A DNA stretch of 64,000 bases from Tessaracoccus sp. SD287 (GCF_017355265.1 NZ_JADIJQ010000004.1:62001-126000), one strand, 5' to 3'. Shown: positions 16,213-26,247, counted from the stretch's first letter. The notes: generated by a model not told the origin, from the letters alone. Program-made: numbers and translations.

Positions 16213-16626
16213 TCACCCCACGAACAAGCAGAACGGGTGACCAGCAGGGTCGGACAGCACCACCAGTGGCTCGTCGGGGTCATCGGTGCGGTCGAGCAGT
16301 TCGGTGGCGCCGTGGTCGATGGCCCAGGACCGCCAGTGCTCCAGGGTCGCGGCATCGTCCATCACCATGTCCAGGTGCAGCTGTTGGGGCACCCGACTCT
16401 GCGGCCAGGTGCTGCGGGGCAGTGCGTCGACCCATTGGAAGGCGACCCGCATGCCGCTGTCGGCATGAAGCACCAGCCAGTCCGGTTGCGGGGCGGCGCC
16501 ACCGGCATCGGGTTCATCACCGGGCCGGTACTCCATCCCGAGCAGTTCGCGGTAGAACTCGGCCAAGCCCCGAACGTCGGTGGCGTCGAGGACGACCTGC
16601 AGAAGGTGCGGATGGGTCATGGACAT
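16213..16626 (-). CDS. VOC-family (glyoxalase/dioxygenase-like) protein
   Basis: 137 aa from the ATG at 16626 (GGAGGCACC upstream); the next ATG is two codons on. It shows the paired beta-alpha-beta-beta-beta modules of the VOC fold: LLQVVLDATDVRGLAEFYRELLGMEY at the start and LVVLSDPAGHPFCLF at the end. The family covers glyoxalases, dioxygenases and drug-binding resistance proteins; the partner and substrate are unknown. Divergent from the alpha/beta hydrolase gene, with an AATTGT-rich 128-bp promoter region between them. Confidence 0.75.
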   Translation of the reverse strand: MSMTHPHLLQVVLDATDVRGLAEFYRELLGMEYRPGDEPDAGGAAPQPDWLVLHADSGMRVAFQWVDALPRSTWPQSRVPQQLHLDMVMDDAATLEHWRSWAIDHGATELLDRTDDPDEPLVVLSDPAGHPFCLFVG

Positions 16627-16754
16627 GGTGCCTCCTGGGCGATGGCGGTCAGCGCTGCCTGGGACCATCATTGTTCGCCCCACAATTGTCGCTCGCCGGA
16701 CTTAGTCTGGATTCCAGAGGCAGTCGCAACGTCGTGGCCCAGGAAAGAGGACTC

Positions 16755-17438
16755 ATGAAGATCGTGCTCATCGCCGGAATGTGGCTCGACGGGAGGTCCT
16801 GGCAGCAGGTCATTCCCGAACTGGAACGACACGGCCATGAGGCGGTGGCCGTGAGCCTTCCGGGGCAGGGCGGGGCGCCCGCGGAGGCAACCCTTGACGA
16901 CCAGGTCGCTGCGGTCGTGGCCGCGGTCGACCAGGCCGGGGGACCGGTCGTGGTGGTGGGGCACTCGGCCGCCGCCACGTTGGCGTGGGTCGCCGCTGAT
17001 GCGCGCCCCGAGGTGGTCACCCGGGTGGTCATGGTGGGCGGCTTCCCGGTGGCCGACGGCGGCGCCTACTTCGACGCCATCGAACCGGTCGACGGTCAGG
17101 TGGTCTGGCCCGGCTGGCAGACCTTTGCGGGCCCTGACTCCGACGACCTGGACGAGGCGGCCAGAGCGTTGATGGAATTGCATCTGCATCCGGTCTCCTC
17201 GGCCATCACCCACGCCCGGGTGCGACTGGGCGACCAGCGCCGCTACCAGGTACCGGTGACCCTGGTCTGCCCCGAGTTCAGCGTCGAGGATGCCAGGGCC
17301 TGGATCGCCTCAGGGGAACTGACCGAGCTCGAGAAGACCGACCGCCTCGACTTCGCCGACATCGACTCTGGTCACTGGCCGATGTACAGCGCACCGGTGG
17401 AATTCGCCGCCCTGCTGGACGAGATCACCCGCCGCTGA
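16755..17438 (+). CDS. Alpha/beta hydrolase
   Basis: 227 aa from the ATG at 16755 with GGAAAGAGG upstream; the open frame extends far upstream but is antisense to other genes. The nucleophile elbow GHSAA follows the strand VVVVG near residue 80, and a late SGHWPMYS supplies the catalytic His. The N-terminal IAGMWLDGRSW provides the oxyanion region. Belongs to the RutD/esterase-like group; substrate not evident. The DUF1905 gene follows 10 nt later and may be co-transcribed. A TAGTCT box at 16703-16708 could be its -10. Confidence 0.75.
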   Translation: MKIVLIAGMWLDGRSWQQVIPELERHGHEAVAVSLPGQGGAPAEATLDDQVAAVVAAVDQAGGPVVVVGHSAAATLAWVAADARPEVVTRVVMVGGFPVADGGAYFDAIEPVDGQVVWPGWQTFAGPDSDDLDEAARALMELHLHPVSSAITHARVRLGDQRRYQVPVTLVCPEFSVEDARAWIASGELTELEKTDRLDFADIDSGHWPMYSAPVEFAALLDEITRR

Positions 17439-17448
17439 GGGGGTTCTG

Positions 17449-17814
17449 ATGGCCACCGACCGGAGCGACCAGGGTCCCCCCGACGACGACGTCGGGGAGT
17501 TCAGCGCCGAGCCCATCGACTTCCGGTTCAGCGGCGAGATCTTCGAGTGGCGGGGACCAGCACCCTTCCACTTCGTGGCGGTGCCGCACGGGGCCGCCGA
17601 AGAGATCTTCGACGAGACGCACCTGTCCTACGGGTGGGGCATGATCCCGGCGACCATCACCGTCGGCGCCACCACCTGGTACACCGCGCTGTGGCGCAAG
17701 CAGGGCACCTACTACATCCCCATCAAGGACAAGGTGCGCCATGCCGAAGGGCTCGGCCTGGGGGATGTGGTGGACGTCCACCTGCAACTGGGCAGGACGC
17801 CTCTGGCATCCTGA
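17449..17814 (+). CDS. DUF1905 domain protein
   Basis: 121 aa. The DUF1905 pattern is clear: FRFSGEIFEWRGPAPFHFVAVP, then GWGMIPATITVGATTWYTALWRKQGTYYIPIKDKVR and a hydrophobic end. These small beta-barrel proteins are widespread in actinobacteria and have no known activity. An unusually acidic 25-residue head (DDDVGEFSAEP) precedes the domain. Spaced 10 nt from the hydrolase and 39 nt from the SRPBCC gene. Confidence 0.8.
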   Translation: MATDRSDQGPPDDDVGEFSAEPIDFRFSGEIFEWRGPAPFHFVAVPHGAAEEIFDETHLSYGWGMIPATITVGATTWYTALWRKQGTYYIPIKDKVRHAEGLGLGDVVDVHLQLGRTPLAS

Positions 17815-17853
17815 CGACCCACATCGTTTCGCACTCCTCGACCAAAGGACACC

Positions 17854-18324
17854 ATGACTGGGCACAGCATCACCGTCAGCGGGACCATCGCGGCACCCCG
17901 TGAACGCGTCTGGCACGTCATCACCGACATCGCGAACGCACCCACCACCATCCCCAGCATCACGGCGGTCACCCTGCTGAACGACCAGCCCTACGGCCCG
18001 GGCAGTTCCTGGCGGGAGACCCGCACCATGTTGGGACGCACCGAGACCCACGAAATGACCGTCACCGAGTCGGATCCGCCGCGGCGCACCGTGGTCACGG
18101 CCGTGACCGACGGGGTGCTGTACACCACCACCATGACCCTGGAGGACGGCGACGAGGGCGAGGGGACCCTGCTCAGCATCACCTTCGGCGCCGACCAGGC
18201 CGACGCGTCCCGTGCGGCCCGGTTCCTGTGGACGGTGATGGGCCCGCTGGGCAAGGTCTTCACCCGCAAGATGCTGACTGTCGAACTGGACGAGATCAGG
18301 GAAGCGGCCACCCGGTCACAGTGA
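17854..18324 (+). CDS. SRPBCC (START-like) family protein
   Basis: 156 aa. N-terminal SGTIAAPRERVWHVITDIANAPTTIPSI and the following strands (GSSWRETRTMLGRTETHEMTV, YTTTMTLE) match the polyketide cyclase/START-like helix-grip fold that binds hydrophobic ligands. Probably the last gene of a three-gene + strand group. The ligand cannot be inferred. Ends 21 nt before the converging yibE/F-like stop. Confidence 0.8.
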   Translation: MTGHSITVSGTIAAPRERVWHVITDIANAPTTIPSITAVTLLNDQPYGPGSSWRETRTMLGRTETHEMTVTESDPPRRTVVTAVTDGVLYTTTMTLEDGDEGEGTLLSITFGADQADASRAARFLWTVMGPLGKVFTRKMLTVELDEIREAATRSQ

Positions 18325-18345
18325 CGCGCCGGCCCGTCGGTCCGG

Positions 18346-19731
18346 TCAGTCCGCGGGGCGCTGGAAGGCGGTGTGGTCGGCTGCCGTGCCCCCCGGCCGT
18401 CCGGGTGAGGTCGTGCCGATGCTCCCACCGGTGCCGTCCTCGGCGACAACTCCACGCCCCTCCAGTGGTTCGCCGTGGTCGTCTCCTGCCCCGGCCGATT
18501 CGTCGGATCCCGCGGCCCGGCGGCCGGCGGCGCGTCCCGCGGACACCGCCAGCACCCCGATGCCGGTGGTCAGCGGCACCGCCAGCACCAGCCCGATCGA
18601 CCCGATGATGGTGCGCAGGATCTCGCCGGCGAACAACTCTTCGAAGACCATGTCGGCCAGGCTCTGCTCATAGATCTGGATCAGCAGCAACACGCTCAAC
18701 GCGGCACCGGCCGAGGCGAAGGCAATGGTGTAGACCGTCGAGGCGATGTGGTCGCGCCCAATGCGCATGGCGCTGCGGTACAACTGCCACGGGCTCTTCA
18801 CCGTCTTGGCCAGTTCCCACACCGAGGAGGCCTGGGTGATGGTGACGTCATTCAACGCGCCCAGAGCCGCGACGATCATCGAGCAGATCACGATCGAGGT
18901 CATCTGCAGGTCCGGGGCCGACGCCGCCAGGATGAAGTCGTCCTCGTGGGTGACCCCCGTCAGGTGTGACCACGTGGTGCTGATGGACCCCAGGATCGCT
19001 GCCAGCAGCAACCCGAACAGGGTCCCCACCAGGGCCGTGGTCGTCCTGACGCTGAACCCGTGGGAGGTGTAGAGCACCACGAACATGATCGCGGCGCTGC
19101 CCACCACCCCGACGATCACCGGGTCCTTGCCCTGGATCAGGTTGGGCATCATGAACTCGATCAGGATCCAGAAGGCGAACCCCAGACCGACCAGCGCCAG
19201 GAAGCCCCGCAGCCGGGCCACGGCGACCACCAGTACCGCGAACAGGACCACGAAGAACATCACCGGTGTGCTGCGCTCGAAGTCGACGAAGGAGTAGACC
19301 GCGTCGGTGCCCTCCAACGGCACCCGGTACATGCGCACCTGCTGGCCGGGGTCGGCCCCCGACTGGTAGACCGCCGAGGTCAGTTCGAAGGTCTGCAGCG
19401 ATCCCTGGTCAGGGCCGTCGTCCACGCGCACCGTGAGGGTGGCGCAGATGGAGGTGTCCCCGGGAAAGGTGCCGACCTGCCCGTCGCACGAGGCCTCCTT
19501 GACCTCGACGATGGTGCCCCGCTGGTAGGTCGTGCCCGGAACCCGGACGATGCCGGTGTCCTCGCGGATGTGGCTGGCGGTGTCCTGCGGCCACATCACC
19601 ACCAGCGCCACGAACGTCAGCACCGCCAGCGGCACCAGCAGAATGGCCAGGACCCGGGCGGCCTGCTTCTGGTGGGCCCGCTGGGCAGGGGTCAGTTCGG
19701 CATCGTCTCCGTGCGAATGGGAGTGGGCCAT
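18346..19731 (-). CDS. YibE/F-family membrane protein
   Basis: 461 aa from the ATG at 19731, which has AGGAG four bases upstream (a GTG one codon earlier is too close). A His-rich head (AHSHSHGDD) precedes the first helix. An extracytoplasmic domain of about 120 residues with two Cys (SCDGQVG, SICATL) follows, then about seven transmembrane helices with the YibE/F segment GALNDVTITQASSVWEL. A Gly/Pro-rich cytoplasmic tail ends the protein. The family is a predicted transporter without proven substrate. Confidence 0.8.
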   Translation of the reverse strand: MAHSHSHGDDAELTPAQRAHQKQAARVLAILLVPLAVLTFVALVVMWPQDTASHIREDTGIVRVPGTTYQRGTIVEVKEASCDGQVGTFPGDTSICATLTVRVDDGPDQGSLQTFELTSAVYQSGADPGQQVRMYRVPLEGTDAVYSFVDFERSTPVMFFVVLFAVLVVAVARLRGFLALVGLGFAFWILIEFMMPNLIQGKDPVIVGVVGSAAIMFVVLYTSHGFSVRTTTALVGTLFGLLLAAILGSISTTWSHLTGVTHEDDFILAASAPDLQMTSIVICSMIVAALGALNDVTITQASSVWELAKTVKSPWQLYRSAMRIGRDHIASTVYTIAFASAGAALSVLLLIQIYEQSLADMVFEELFAGEILRTIIGSIGLVLAVPLTTGIGVLAVSAGRAAGRRAAGSDESAGAGDDHGEPLEGRGVVAEDGTGGSIGTTSPGRPGGTAADHTAFQRPAD

Positions 19732-19908
19732 CACGCTCCTGTCGTCGCCGAGGTCGGTGGTGCTGCGCGCCTCAATCTACTCGGGACAGTCCACCACACT
19801 GTGCCCCGCACGCCTCCGAGTGTCGTCCGGGCCGGTGGCCGTGCTGACCGGATGGCACCAGGTGTTGTCAGCTGGACGACGGGGACTGGTCAGGTCGGCG
19901 GCGCCGCC

Positions 19909-19914
19909 TAGGCT
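19909..19914 (+). promoter_or_regulatory. -10 box of a leaderless transcript
   Basis: TAGGCT ends 7 nt before the ATG at 19922 and no ribosome site is present, so transcription should begin at the start codon. The 19735-19921 gap shows no other clear element. Confidence 0.5.
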
Positions 19915-19921
19915 GGAACAC

Positions 19922-20866
19922 ATGTCACCAGCACTCGTCGTCGCCGGCATGGCGCCGGCCATGGACGCCATCCTGGGCCGCCTGCAGCGCGGCCACGGCG
20001 ACCCGACGCTGCGACGCGTGCCGGACGGCTGGTGGCGGGCCATTCACACCCCGGACGGGCCCGCGCTGCTGCACCTGGAACGCTCCGATCAGGACGTGCT
20101 TGTCCACGCCGTCGGTGACGGGGCCCGGTGGGCGGTGGACCAGACCCCGGCCCAACTGGGTGCCGACGACCATCCCGAACAGTTCACCCCCGACCACCGG
20201 CTGCAGTCGGCGGTGCTGCGCCGGCGCAGCGTCCGCTGCGGAGGTTCGGGGCTGCTGGCCGAATCCCTGGCCTTCTCGGTCATTGAGCAGCGAGTCACCG
20301 GCGCCGAGGCGTTCACCAGCATTCGGCGTCTGGTCCGGGCCTACGGCACCCCCGCTCCCGGCGCCGAGGCCCGCGACCACCCGGCGCATGGCATGGTCGC
20401 CGCCCCCACGGCTCAGGAGTGGGCCTCGATCCCGAGCTGGCAGTTCCTGCGGGCGGGGGTGGACGAGGGCCGGTCGGCCACCCTGCGGCAGGCGCTGGCC
20501 AAGGTGCCGGCGCTCGAGCGGGTGCTCGCCCGGACCGGCGCGCAGCCGGGCACCGGTTGCGGCGACGTGCTGGACCAGGCCCTGCGCACCCTGCCCGGCA
20601 TTGGCCCCTGGACGGCCGCGAAGGTTCGCCAGCAGGTGCTGGGGGACGCCGATGCCTGGAGCGTCGATGACTACCACGTGCCGCGGATGATCAGCGACCA
20701 CCTGGGCGGTGACCCGGCGGAGGCACTCGACGTGTTCCGCCCGCATCGCTATCGCGTCGAGATCGCCTTGATGGCACTGGGCATGCCTGAACGGCACGGC
20801 CCCCGCCGCAGCCTGCCCACCCATGTGCCGGTCCGCGGCGGTTGGCGGGGACGACATGGCCGCTGA
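19922..20866 (+). CDS. HhH-GPD DNA glycosylase (AlkA-like)
   Basis: 314 aa. The helix-hairpin-helix LRTLPGIGPWTAAKV is followed by the catalytic aspartate in WSVDDYHVPRMI, the signature of the HhH-GPD superfamily that removes alkylated or otherwise damaged bases. The N-terminal 100 residues resemble the beta-rich AlkA_N-like domain. A +1 leaderless start is indicated by the TAGGCT box. The 3' end overlaps the metallohydrolase gene by 11 nt, coupling it to two further genes. Confidence 0.8.
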   Translation: MSPALVVAGMAPAMDAILGRLQRGHGDPTLRRVPDGWWRAIHTPDGPALLHLERSDQDVLVHAVGDGARWAVDQTPAQLGADDHPEQFTPDHRLQSAVLRRRSVRCGGSGLLAESLAFSVIEQRVTGAEAFTSIRRLVRAYGTPAPGAEARDHPAHGMVAAPTAQEWASIPSWQFLRAGVDEGRSATLRQALAKVPALERVLARTGAQPGTGCGDVLDQALRTLPGIGPWTAAKVRQQVLGDADAWSVDDYHVPRMISDHLGGDPAEALDVFRPHRYRVEIALMALGMPERHGPRRSLPTHVPVRGGWRGRHGR

Positions 20867-21392
20867 CCCCGACGTGGGCCGCGTCTACCTCTGCGAGGAC
20901 CGGTTGCAGCGCTGGGCCAGGGCCGGTCGCGCCGTCCTGGTCGACGGTCGACTGGTCAGCGTGGAACCCGAGCACGACTTCACCGACCTCGCCTCGGTCA
21001 GGCTGTTCTGCACCCTGACCTGCCTGGAACTGGGTCTGCCGCCAGTACGGGTGCGGTTGCGTCGGGGCGAGACGAAGTCGCACTATCGCCCTGCCGGCCC
21101 GACCGAGCCCCCCGACCGGGCAGAGATTGCGCTGGCGTCGTGGGGTGCGGCCCGGCTGGTGGTCCTACACGAACTCGCCCACCACGTGACCGCGTGCCAG
21201 ACCAGACAGCATCCCGGTGGCGCCGAGCCGTCCCACGGGCCACTGTTCCGGGCGAGCCTGGTGGCGCTGCTGCGGCACCTGGCGCTGCCTCGTCAGGCTG
21301 ACGAACTCCATCGACTGTTCACCGGGGCAGGACTGCCACTGGCCCCCGGTGGGCAGCGCAGTGCACCACGATCACGAGAGGCGACCGGATGA
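20856..21392 (+). CDS. Predicted metallohydrolase, TIGR04338-like
   Basis: 178 aa from the ATG at 20856, inside the end of the glycosylase gene. The central motif VVLHELAHHV is a zinc-metallopeptidase HExxH site, with a later SHGPLFR that could add the third ligand. The family TIGR04338 is usually encoded next to a DUF2786 gene, exactly as here (4-nt ATGA overlap). No signal peptide, so cytoplasmic. Substrate unknown. Confidence 0.75.
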   Translation: MAADPDVGRVYLCEDRLQRWARAGRAVLVDGRLVSVEPEHDFTDLASVRLFCTLTCLELGLPPVRVRLRRGETKSHYRPAGPTEPPDRAEIALASWGAARLVVLHELAHHVTACQTRQHPGGAEPSHGPLFRASLVALLRHLALPRQADELHRLFTGAGLPLAPGGQRSAPRSREATG

Positions 21393-22189
21393 GCGCCAAG
21401 GCGACCGCTGTCATCGGCAAGCTGCTCCGCAAGGCCGAGACCACCCACTCCACTGAGGAGGCCGACGCACTGGTGGCGAAGGCGCAGGAACTGGCCACTC
21501 GGTATTCCATTGACCTGGCCCGGGCACGGCACGCCGACGCCCAGGCCCAGTTGCGCGAGCTGGTCGAGGAGCGCACCCTGAGCATCGGCCGGCCCCGCCA
21601 GCGCCACGTCGGTGCCCTGCGGCGGCTCTACACGGTGATCGCCCAGCTCAATGACGTCGAGGTGTTGATGCGTGGGGGCGAGTCCGCAGTCTTTCCCATT
21701 GGCATGCCCAGCGACCTCGACACCGTCGAGGCCCTGTACCGATCACTGGTGACGCAGATGATCGCCGCGGCCGACCGGTGGATCGAGTCGGGTGAACACC
21801 GGGACCTGACCCGGCTGGTTCGTCGCGGTGCCAGCGTGGTGCCCGCCAGCGTGCACACCAGCACCGCTCGCGGCGTCTTCTACGACGGGTTCATCCAGCG
21901 CATCGGGTTGCGGCTGTCGGAGGCGAAGGACCATGCCCTGGCTGAGGCCCTCGAGCAGGAGCGCACCGAGGCACCGCCGACCGGCCGGGAGCTGTCCTCG
22001 GTGGCCCTGGCATTGCGTGCGAAGTCCGACGAGGTCGGCGACTTCATCACCACCCGGTACCCGAAGCTGGGGGTGCACCGACCGCGGGTGAACCATGCGG
22101 GCCACCACACCGAGACCATCCGGGCCGCCGGGCGTCGGGCCGCCGACGGGGCCCGGCTCAGCGGTCACCAGGCCTTGGACCACCAGTGA
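21389..22189 (+). CDS. DUF2786 domain protein
   Basis: 266 aa. The N-terminal 40 residues (VIGKLLRKAETTHSTEEADALVAKAQELATRYSID) match DUF2786. The rest is helix-rich with a conserved-looking GVFYDGFIQRIGLRLSEAK. The ATGA overlap with the metallohydrolase gene and the recurrent pairing of the two families suggest they act together. Ends 7 nt before the converging histidine kinase stop. Confidence 0.75.
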   Translation: MSAKATAVIGKLLRKAETTHSTEEADALVAKAQELATRYSIDLARARHADAQAQLRELVEERTLSIGRPRQRHVGALRRLYTVIAQLNDVEVLMRGGESAVFPIGMPSDLDTVEALYRSLVTQMIAAADRWIESGEHRDLTRLVRRGASVVPASVHTSTARGVFYDGFIQRIGLRLSEAKDHALAEALEQERTEAPPTGRELSSVALALRAKSDEVGDFITTRYPKLGVHRPRVNHAGHHTETIRAAGRRAADGARLSGHQALDHQ

Positions 22190-22196
22190 GCACGGC

Positions 22197-23648
22197 TCAG
22201 GCCGAGCCGCGACTGCGGGGCGCCTCGTCCATGGGCAGGTCTTCTGGGTCGTGGCTGCTTCCGGGCAGGTGCAGGGTGAACTCCGCCCCGCCCTCGGCGG
22301 CGCGTCCGGCCGTCACCCAGCCGCCATGGGCCTGCATGGTGTGCGCGACGATGGACAGCCCGAGCCCGGTGCCCGGCGTGCTGCGGGCCCGGTCGGAACG
22401 GTAGAAGCGATCGAAGACGTGTGGCAGGTCCTCCTCGGCGATGCCGGGGCCCTCGTCCGAGATGCGCAGCACGTCACCCTCCAGGTGCACCCGGATGGTG
22501 CCGCCGGGGGGAGAGAACTTCACGGCGTTGTCGAGCAGGTTGGTGACGGCACGCTCCAGGGTGTCCGACTCGCCCAGGATGTACAGCGGGTCGAGTTCGA
22601 CGTCGAAGCGCAGGCCGGGGCCGCGGCGGCGGGCGCGCACGATGGCGGCCCGCACCACCTCGGCGAAGTCCAGCGCCTCCGGCGCAGCGGTCGCCTTGTC
22701 CTCGCGTGACAGCTGCACCAGGTCGCCCACCAGGGAGGTGAACTCGCCCAATTGGGCGGCGATGTCGTGCAGGATCTCGGCCCGCGCTCCGTCGGGCAGC
22801 ATGTGCCGGTTCTCGTCGGCCACCAGCAACTCGACATTCGTGCGCATCGAGGTCAACGGCGTTCGCAGCTCGTGGCCGGCGTCGGCGATCAGACGTTTCT
22901 GCCGTTCCCGCGACGACGACAAGGAGTTCAGCATGGTGTTGAACGACTCGGTGAGGTTACCCAGGTCGTCGGTGCTGGCCGAGGGGATCGGCGTCAGCTG
23001 GTCGGTCTCGGTGATCTGCGCGACGGCCCTCGACAGCTCCCGAATGGGGGCCAGCGTCTGCCGGCTGACCCACCAACCGCCAATGCCCACGCTCACCATG
23101 CCGACCAGCCCCACGGCCAGCAGCACCCACCACAACTGCCGCAGGGTCGCCTCGGTGGGCTCCAGCGGACGGGCCACCACCAGGGCGTAGTTCTGGCCCT
23201 CGGAGGTGAACGGCATCGCCGTCACGCGGAACTTCACGCCCGAACCGGTGACCAGGGTGCGCGGCTCGGAGGCGAGCTGGGTGCGGGCTGCGGACAGCTC
23301 CTGGGGGCCGGGCGTGATGATCGTGGGCGCCCCGGGAATGCCGGTGACCACACCGTCGGCGCGCACCACCAGCAGGGTCACGTCGGCGGTGGTGGTGGCG
23401 TCAGCGGTCAGACCGCCGACCGTGGTCGGCATCTGCTGCACCGTCGGCATCAGCGTGTTGCCGACATTGACCAGGCTGCCGTCCAGGCGCTGGTACAACG
23501 ACGCCTGCGTCGCGAAGTAGGCGGTGGCGCCCACCGCGAGCACCACGGCCGTCAGGCTCATCAGCGTCATCGTCGCGAGCCGCCTGCCGAGCGGCAGTTC
23601 GGTGCGCAGGCGCGGCAGGAACCTGCGCCAGGCGTTCAACCAATTCAC
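22197..23648 (-). CDS. Sensor histidine kinase, MprB-like
   Basis: 483 aa. One N-terminal helix (about 25-48) and a second near 175-195 bracket an extracytoplasmic sensor of about 125 residues. HAMP follows (about 196-248), then HisKA with the phospho-acceptor in [13 protein letters not shown], then HATPase_c with N box ([12 protein letters not shown]), G1 (ISDEGPGI) and G2 (GTGLGLSIV). The partner response regulator lies 6 nt upstream. The layout resembles MprAB envelope-stress systems; the signal here is unknown. Confidence 0.9.
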   Translation of the reverse strand: MNWLNAWRRFLPRLRTELPLGRRLATMTLMSLTAVVLAVGATAYFATQASLYQRLDGSLVNVGNTLMPTVQQMPTTVGGLTADATTTADVTLLVVRADGVVTGIPGAPTIITPGPQELSAARTQLASEPRTLVTGSGVKFRVTAMPFTSEGQNYALVVARPLEPTEATLRQLWWVLLAVGLVGMVSVGIGGWWVSRQTLAPIRELSRAVAQITETDQLTPIPSASTDDLGNLTESFNTMLNSLSSSRERQKRLIADAGHELRTPLTSMRTNVELLVADENRHMLPDGARAEILHDIAAQLGEFTSLVGDLVQLSREDKATAAPEALDFAEVVRAAIVRARRRGPGLRFDVELDPLYILGESDTLERAVTNLLDNAVKFSPPGGTIRVHLEGDVLRISDEGPGIAEEDLPHVFDRFYRSDRARSTPGTGLGLSIVAHTMQAHGGWVTAGRAAEGGAEFTLHLPGSSHDPEDLPMDEAPRSRGSA

Positions 23649-23654
23649 GCCGGT

Positions 23655-24341
23655 TTACGGGGGGGTCTCACGCAGCACGTATCCGACGCCACGGACGGTG
23701 TGCAGCAGACGGGACTCGCCCTCACCCTCGGTCTTGCGACGCAGGTAGCCGATGTAGACCTCCAGCGAATTCGCCGTGGTCGGGAAGTCGAACCCCCACA
23801 CCTCGTTGAGCAACCAGCCCCGCTCCAGCACCCGGCGCGGGTGGTCCATGAAGACGTTCAGCAGGGCGAACTCGGTGCGGGTCAGGCTGATCCGGCGACC
23901 ATTGCGGGTCACCTCACGGGTCTGCGGATCCAGGACGAGGTCCTCGAACTGCTTCACCTCGGGGTTGTGCTCCGGCTCGGGGCGCGCCCGACGGGTCAGC
24001 GCCCGCAGCCTGGCCAGCAACTCGTCCAGCGCGTACGGCTTGACCATGTAGTCGTCGGCACCGACATCCAGCCCATCCACCCGGTCATTGACGGCGTCAC
24101 GCGCCGTCAGGATCAGGATGGGGACGTCATTGCCGGTCGAACGCAGCATCCTGGTGGCCTCGAGCCCGTCCAGCCGCGGCATCATCACGTCCATCACGAC
24201 CGCATCGGGACGGATCGCCGACAACTGCGCCAGCGCCTCCAGCCCATCCGAGGCGGTCGCGACCTCGTACCCGTTGTAGGTCAACGAGCGCTTGAGCGAG
24301 TCGCGCACTGCCTGGTCGTCATCAACCACCAAGATCTGCAT
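23655..24341 (-). CDS. OmpR-family response regulator, MprA-like
   Basis: 228 aa from the ATG at 24341 (three codons after another ATG). Receiver domain: acidic pair VVDDD, phosphorylated Asp in [12 protein letters not shown], Thr in ILTAR and Lys in [13 protein letters not shown]. The C-terminal winged helix ([13 protein letters not shown] to [10 protein letters not shown]) binds DNA. Co-transcribed with the kinase 6 nt downstream. An S51-type gene ends 36 nt upstream on the same strand and may join the transcript. Confidence 0.9.
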   Translation of the reverse strand: MQILVVDDDQAVRDSLKRSLTYNGYEVATASDGLEALAQLSAIRPDAVVMDVMMPRLDGLEATRMLRSTGNDVPILILTARDAVNDRVDGLDVGADDYMVKPYALDELLARLRALTRRARPEPEHNPEVKQFEDLVLDPQTREVTRNGRRISLTRTEFALLNVFMDHPRRVLERGWLLNEVWGFDFPTTANSLEVYIGYLRRKTEGEGESRLLHTVRGVGYVLRETPP

Positions 24342-24377
24342 GGCCCCCACCCTAAGGCCTTCAGGTCCCGTTGAGGC

Positions 24378-25130
24378 TCAGGCGTACTGGGTGGTGACGA
24401 TCACGGCATCCCCGTCACGGCTGAACCAACGGATGCGTCCGTTGCCGTAGTGGGCGCTGCGGCCACTGACCGGGTCGACGACCAGGCAGGTGTCCTCGTC
24501 GATGCCGACGGCGGTGCGGGTCACCCCGGCCTCGACGATGCCGGTCAGCAGGCCGTCGTTGAGGGCCACGTCGGCATGGGTGCCGATCGTGGGGGTGATC
24601 ATGCCCAGACCGTCGACCACGCTGACCTCGTCCAGGCCCTCCGACCACTGCTGGGAGCCCACCGCACGACCATTGACCTGCCAGCCGCCGACCAGGGCGT
24701 GCCGAGAGGTGACCGAGGCGCCGGCGGAGTAACCGATGTAGGGGACGTCGCCGCGCACCAACCGCGCCAGCTCGTCGCGTCGGGGTGCCAACCCGGCCAG
24801 GTAGCTGGGGGTGTGACCGCCACTGACGATCACCCCGTCGAACCCCGACAGCGACTCGGGCCACTCGGTCGGGTCGACCGATCCCGAACCGTCGGGGGCC
24901 GGCACGTGCGGCAACAGGTTGATCGGGACGATCTCGCACTCGGGCAGGCGGGTGAGCAGGGGGGAGGTGTACGCCTCGACGAACTGGGCGACCTGCTCGG
25001 CGGTCCCAGCGCTGATGTGGGCGACCCTGGCGCGTCGACCGCGGGCCCGCACGCCCACGCTCGCCGCGTAGGCATCGTGCACGTCGGACAGGTTCTCGCG
25101 GGGGCCTCCGCCAACCAGGAACAAGGTCAT
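24378..25130 (-). CDS. Peptidase S51/cyanophycinase-like protein
   Basis: 250 aa. Class I glutamine amidotransferase-like fold with Ser in place of Cys: nucleophile elbow GYSAGAS, preceded by GVIVSGGHTPSYLAG, as in dipeptidase E and cyanophycinase. The His of the triad is likely in THADVALNDG. No signal peptide. Could hydrolyse Asp-containing dipeptides; without an adjacent cyanophycin synthetase a storage-polymer role is not supported. Confidence 0.75.
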   Translation of the reverse strand: MTLFLVGGGPRENLSDVHDAYAASVGVRARGRRARVAHISAGTAEQVAQFVEAYTSPLLTRLPECEIVPINLLPHVPAPDGSGSVDPTEWPESLSGFDGVIVSGGHTPSYLAGLAPRRDELARLVRGDVPYIGYSAGASVTSRHALVGGWQVNGRAVGSQQWSEGLDEVSVVDGLGMITPTIGTHADVALNDGLLTGIVEAGVTRTAVGIDEDTCLVVDPVSGRSAHYGNGRIRWFSRDGDAVIVTTQYA

Positions 25131-25224
25131 GGACCCAGCCTAGTGGTCACCACGACAGCCGGACGCCCGCCGGCGCCGGCGCCGGCGACGGTACCGGCAT
25201 GCGCGCCGAGCCGGTGGCTGGTTG

Positions 25225-25230
25225 TAGCGT
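25225..25230 (+). promoter_or_regulatory. -10 box before argF, probably leaderless
   Basis: TAGCGT ends 6 nt before the ATG at 25237 and no ribosome site is present. Confidence 0.45.
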
Positions 25231-25236
25231 TTCCCC

Positions 25237-26247
25237 ATGACATCGCTGACCGGACGCAGTTTCCTCAAGGAATTCGACTTCACCCCCGACGAGTGGAGCG
25301 GCCTGCTCGACCTCGCGGCCGAGTTGAAGTCCGAGCGGAAGACCGGCACCGAGCGTCAGCGTCTGGTGGGCAGGACCATCGCTCTCATCTTCGAGAAGAG
25401 CTCCTCGCGTACCCGTTCAGCCTTTGAGGTCGCCGCCGCCCACCAGGGCGCCCACACCACCTACTTCGACCCGTCCGGCTCGCACATCCGCGGCAAGGAG
25501 TCGATCGTCGACACCGCCCTGTTGTTCGGGCGCATGTTCGACGCCATCGAGTACCGCGGCTTCGGCCAGGACACCGTCGAGCAACTCGCCCAGCACTCCG
25601 GCGTCCCGGTCTGGAACGGACTGACCGACGAATGGCACCCCACCCAGACCCTCGCCGACCAGCTCACCATCCGCGAGCGGGTCGGCAAGCCGCTGCACGA
25701 GGTCACCATCGCCTACGTCGGTGACGCCCGCAACAACGTCGGCAACTCGGTGCTCGCCGCCGGTGTGCTGATGGGCATGGACGTCCGGATGGTCGCCCCG
25801 AAGGAACTGCACAACGATCCCGCGATCGTCGAACAGGCCCGGGGTGTGGCCGCCGGCACGGGTGCCAGCATCACCCTCACCGACGACGTGGCCGCCGGGG
25901 TCCGCGGCGCCGATGTCGTCTACACCGACGTGTGGGTCTCGATGGGGGAGCCCAAGCAGGTCTGGACCGAGCGCATTAACCTGCTCCGGCCCTATCAGGT
26001 GAACGCCGCCCTGATGGAGGCCACCGGCAACCCCGACGTCATCGCCATGCACTGCCTGCCCGCCTACCACGACCGCAATACCACCGTGGGGGAAGAGGTC
26101 TTCCAGTTGACGGGCATGGAGGCCCTGGAGATCACCGACGAGGTGTTCCAGGCCCAGCGCGAGGTCATCTTTGACCAGGCCGAGAACCGCATGCACACGA
26201 TCAAGGCCGTGATGGTGGCAACCCTGGCCCACGACCAGCCGTCCTGA
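25237..26247 (+). CDS. argF: Ornithine carbamoyltransferase
   Basis: 336 aa, the usual length. Carbamoyl-phosphate binding motif EKSSSRTR (STRT-type), then [11 protein letters not shown] (HPxQ motif) and the ornithine-side HCLPAYHDR. It condenses carbamoyl phosphate and ornithine to citrulline in arginine synthesis, or acts in reverse in arginine breakdown (arcB). No other arginine gene is adjacent, so the direction cannot be fixed; overall similarity is to the E. coli ArgI type. Monocistronic: a leaderless-type promoter precedes it and a strong hairpin follows. Confidence 0.93.
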   Translation: MTSLTGRSFLKEFDFTPDEWSGLLDLAAELKSERKTGTERQRLVGRTIALIFEKSSSRTRSAFEVAAAHQGAHTTYFDPSGSHIRGKESIVDTALLFGRMFDAIEYRGFGQDTVEQLAQHSGVPVWNGLTDEWHPTQTLADQLTIRERVGKPLHEVTIAYVGDARNNVGNSVLAAGVLMGMDVRMVAPKELHNDPAIVEQARGVAAGTGASITLTDDVAAGVRGADVVYTDVWVSMGEPKQVWTERINLLRPYQVNAALMEATGNPDVIAMHCLPAYHDRNTTVGEEVFQLTGMEALEITDEVFQAQREVIFDQAENRMHTIKAVMVATLAHDQPS

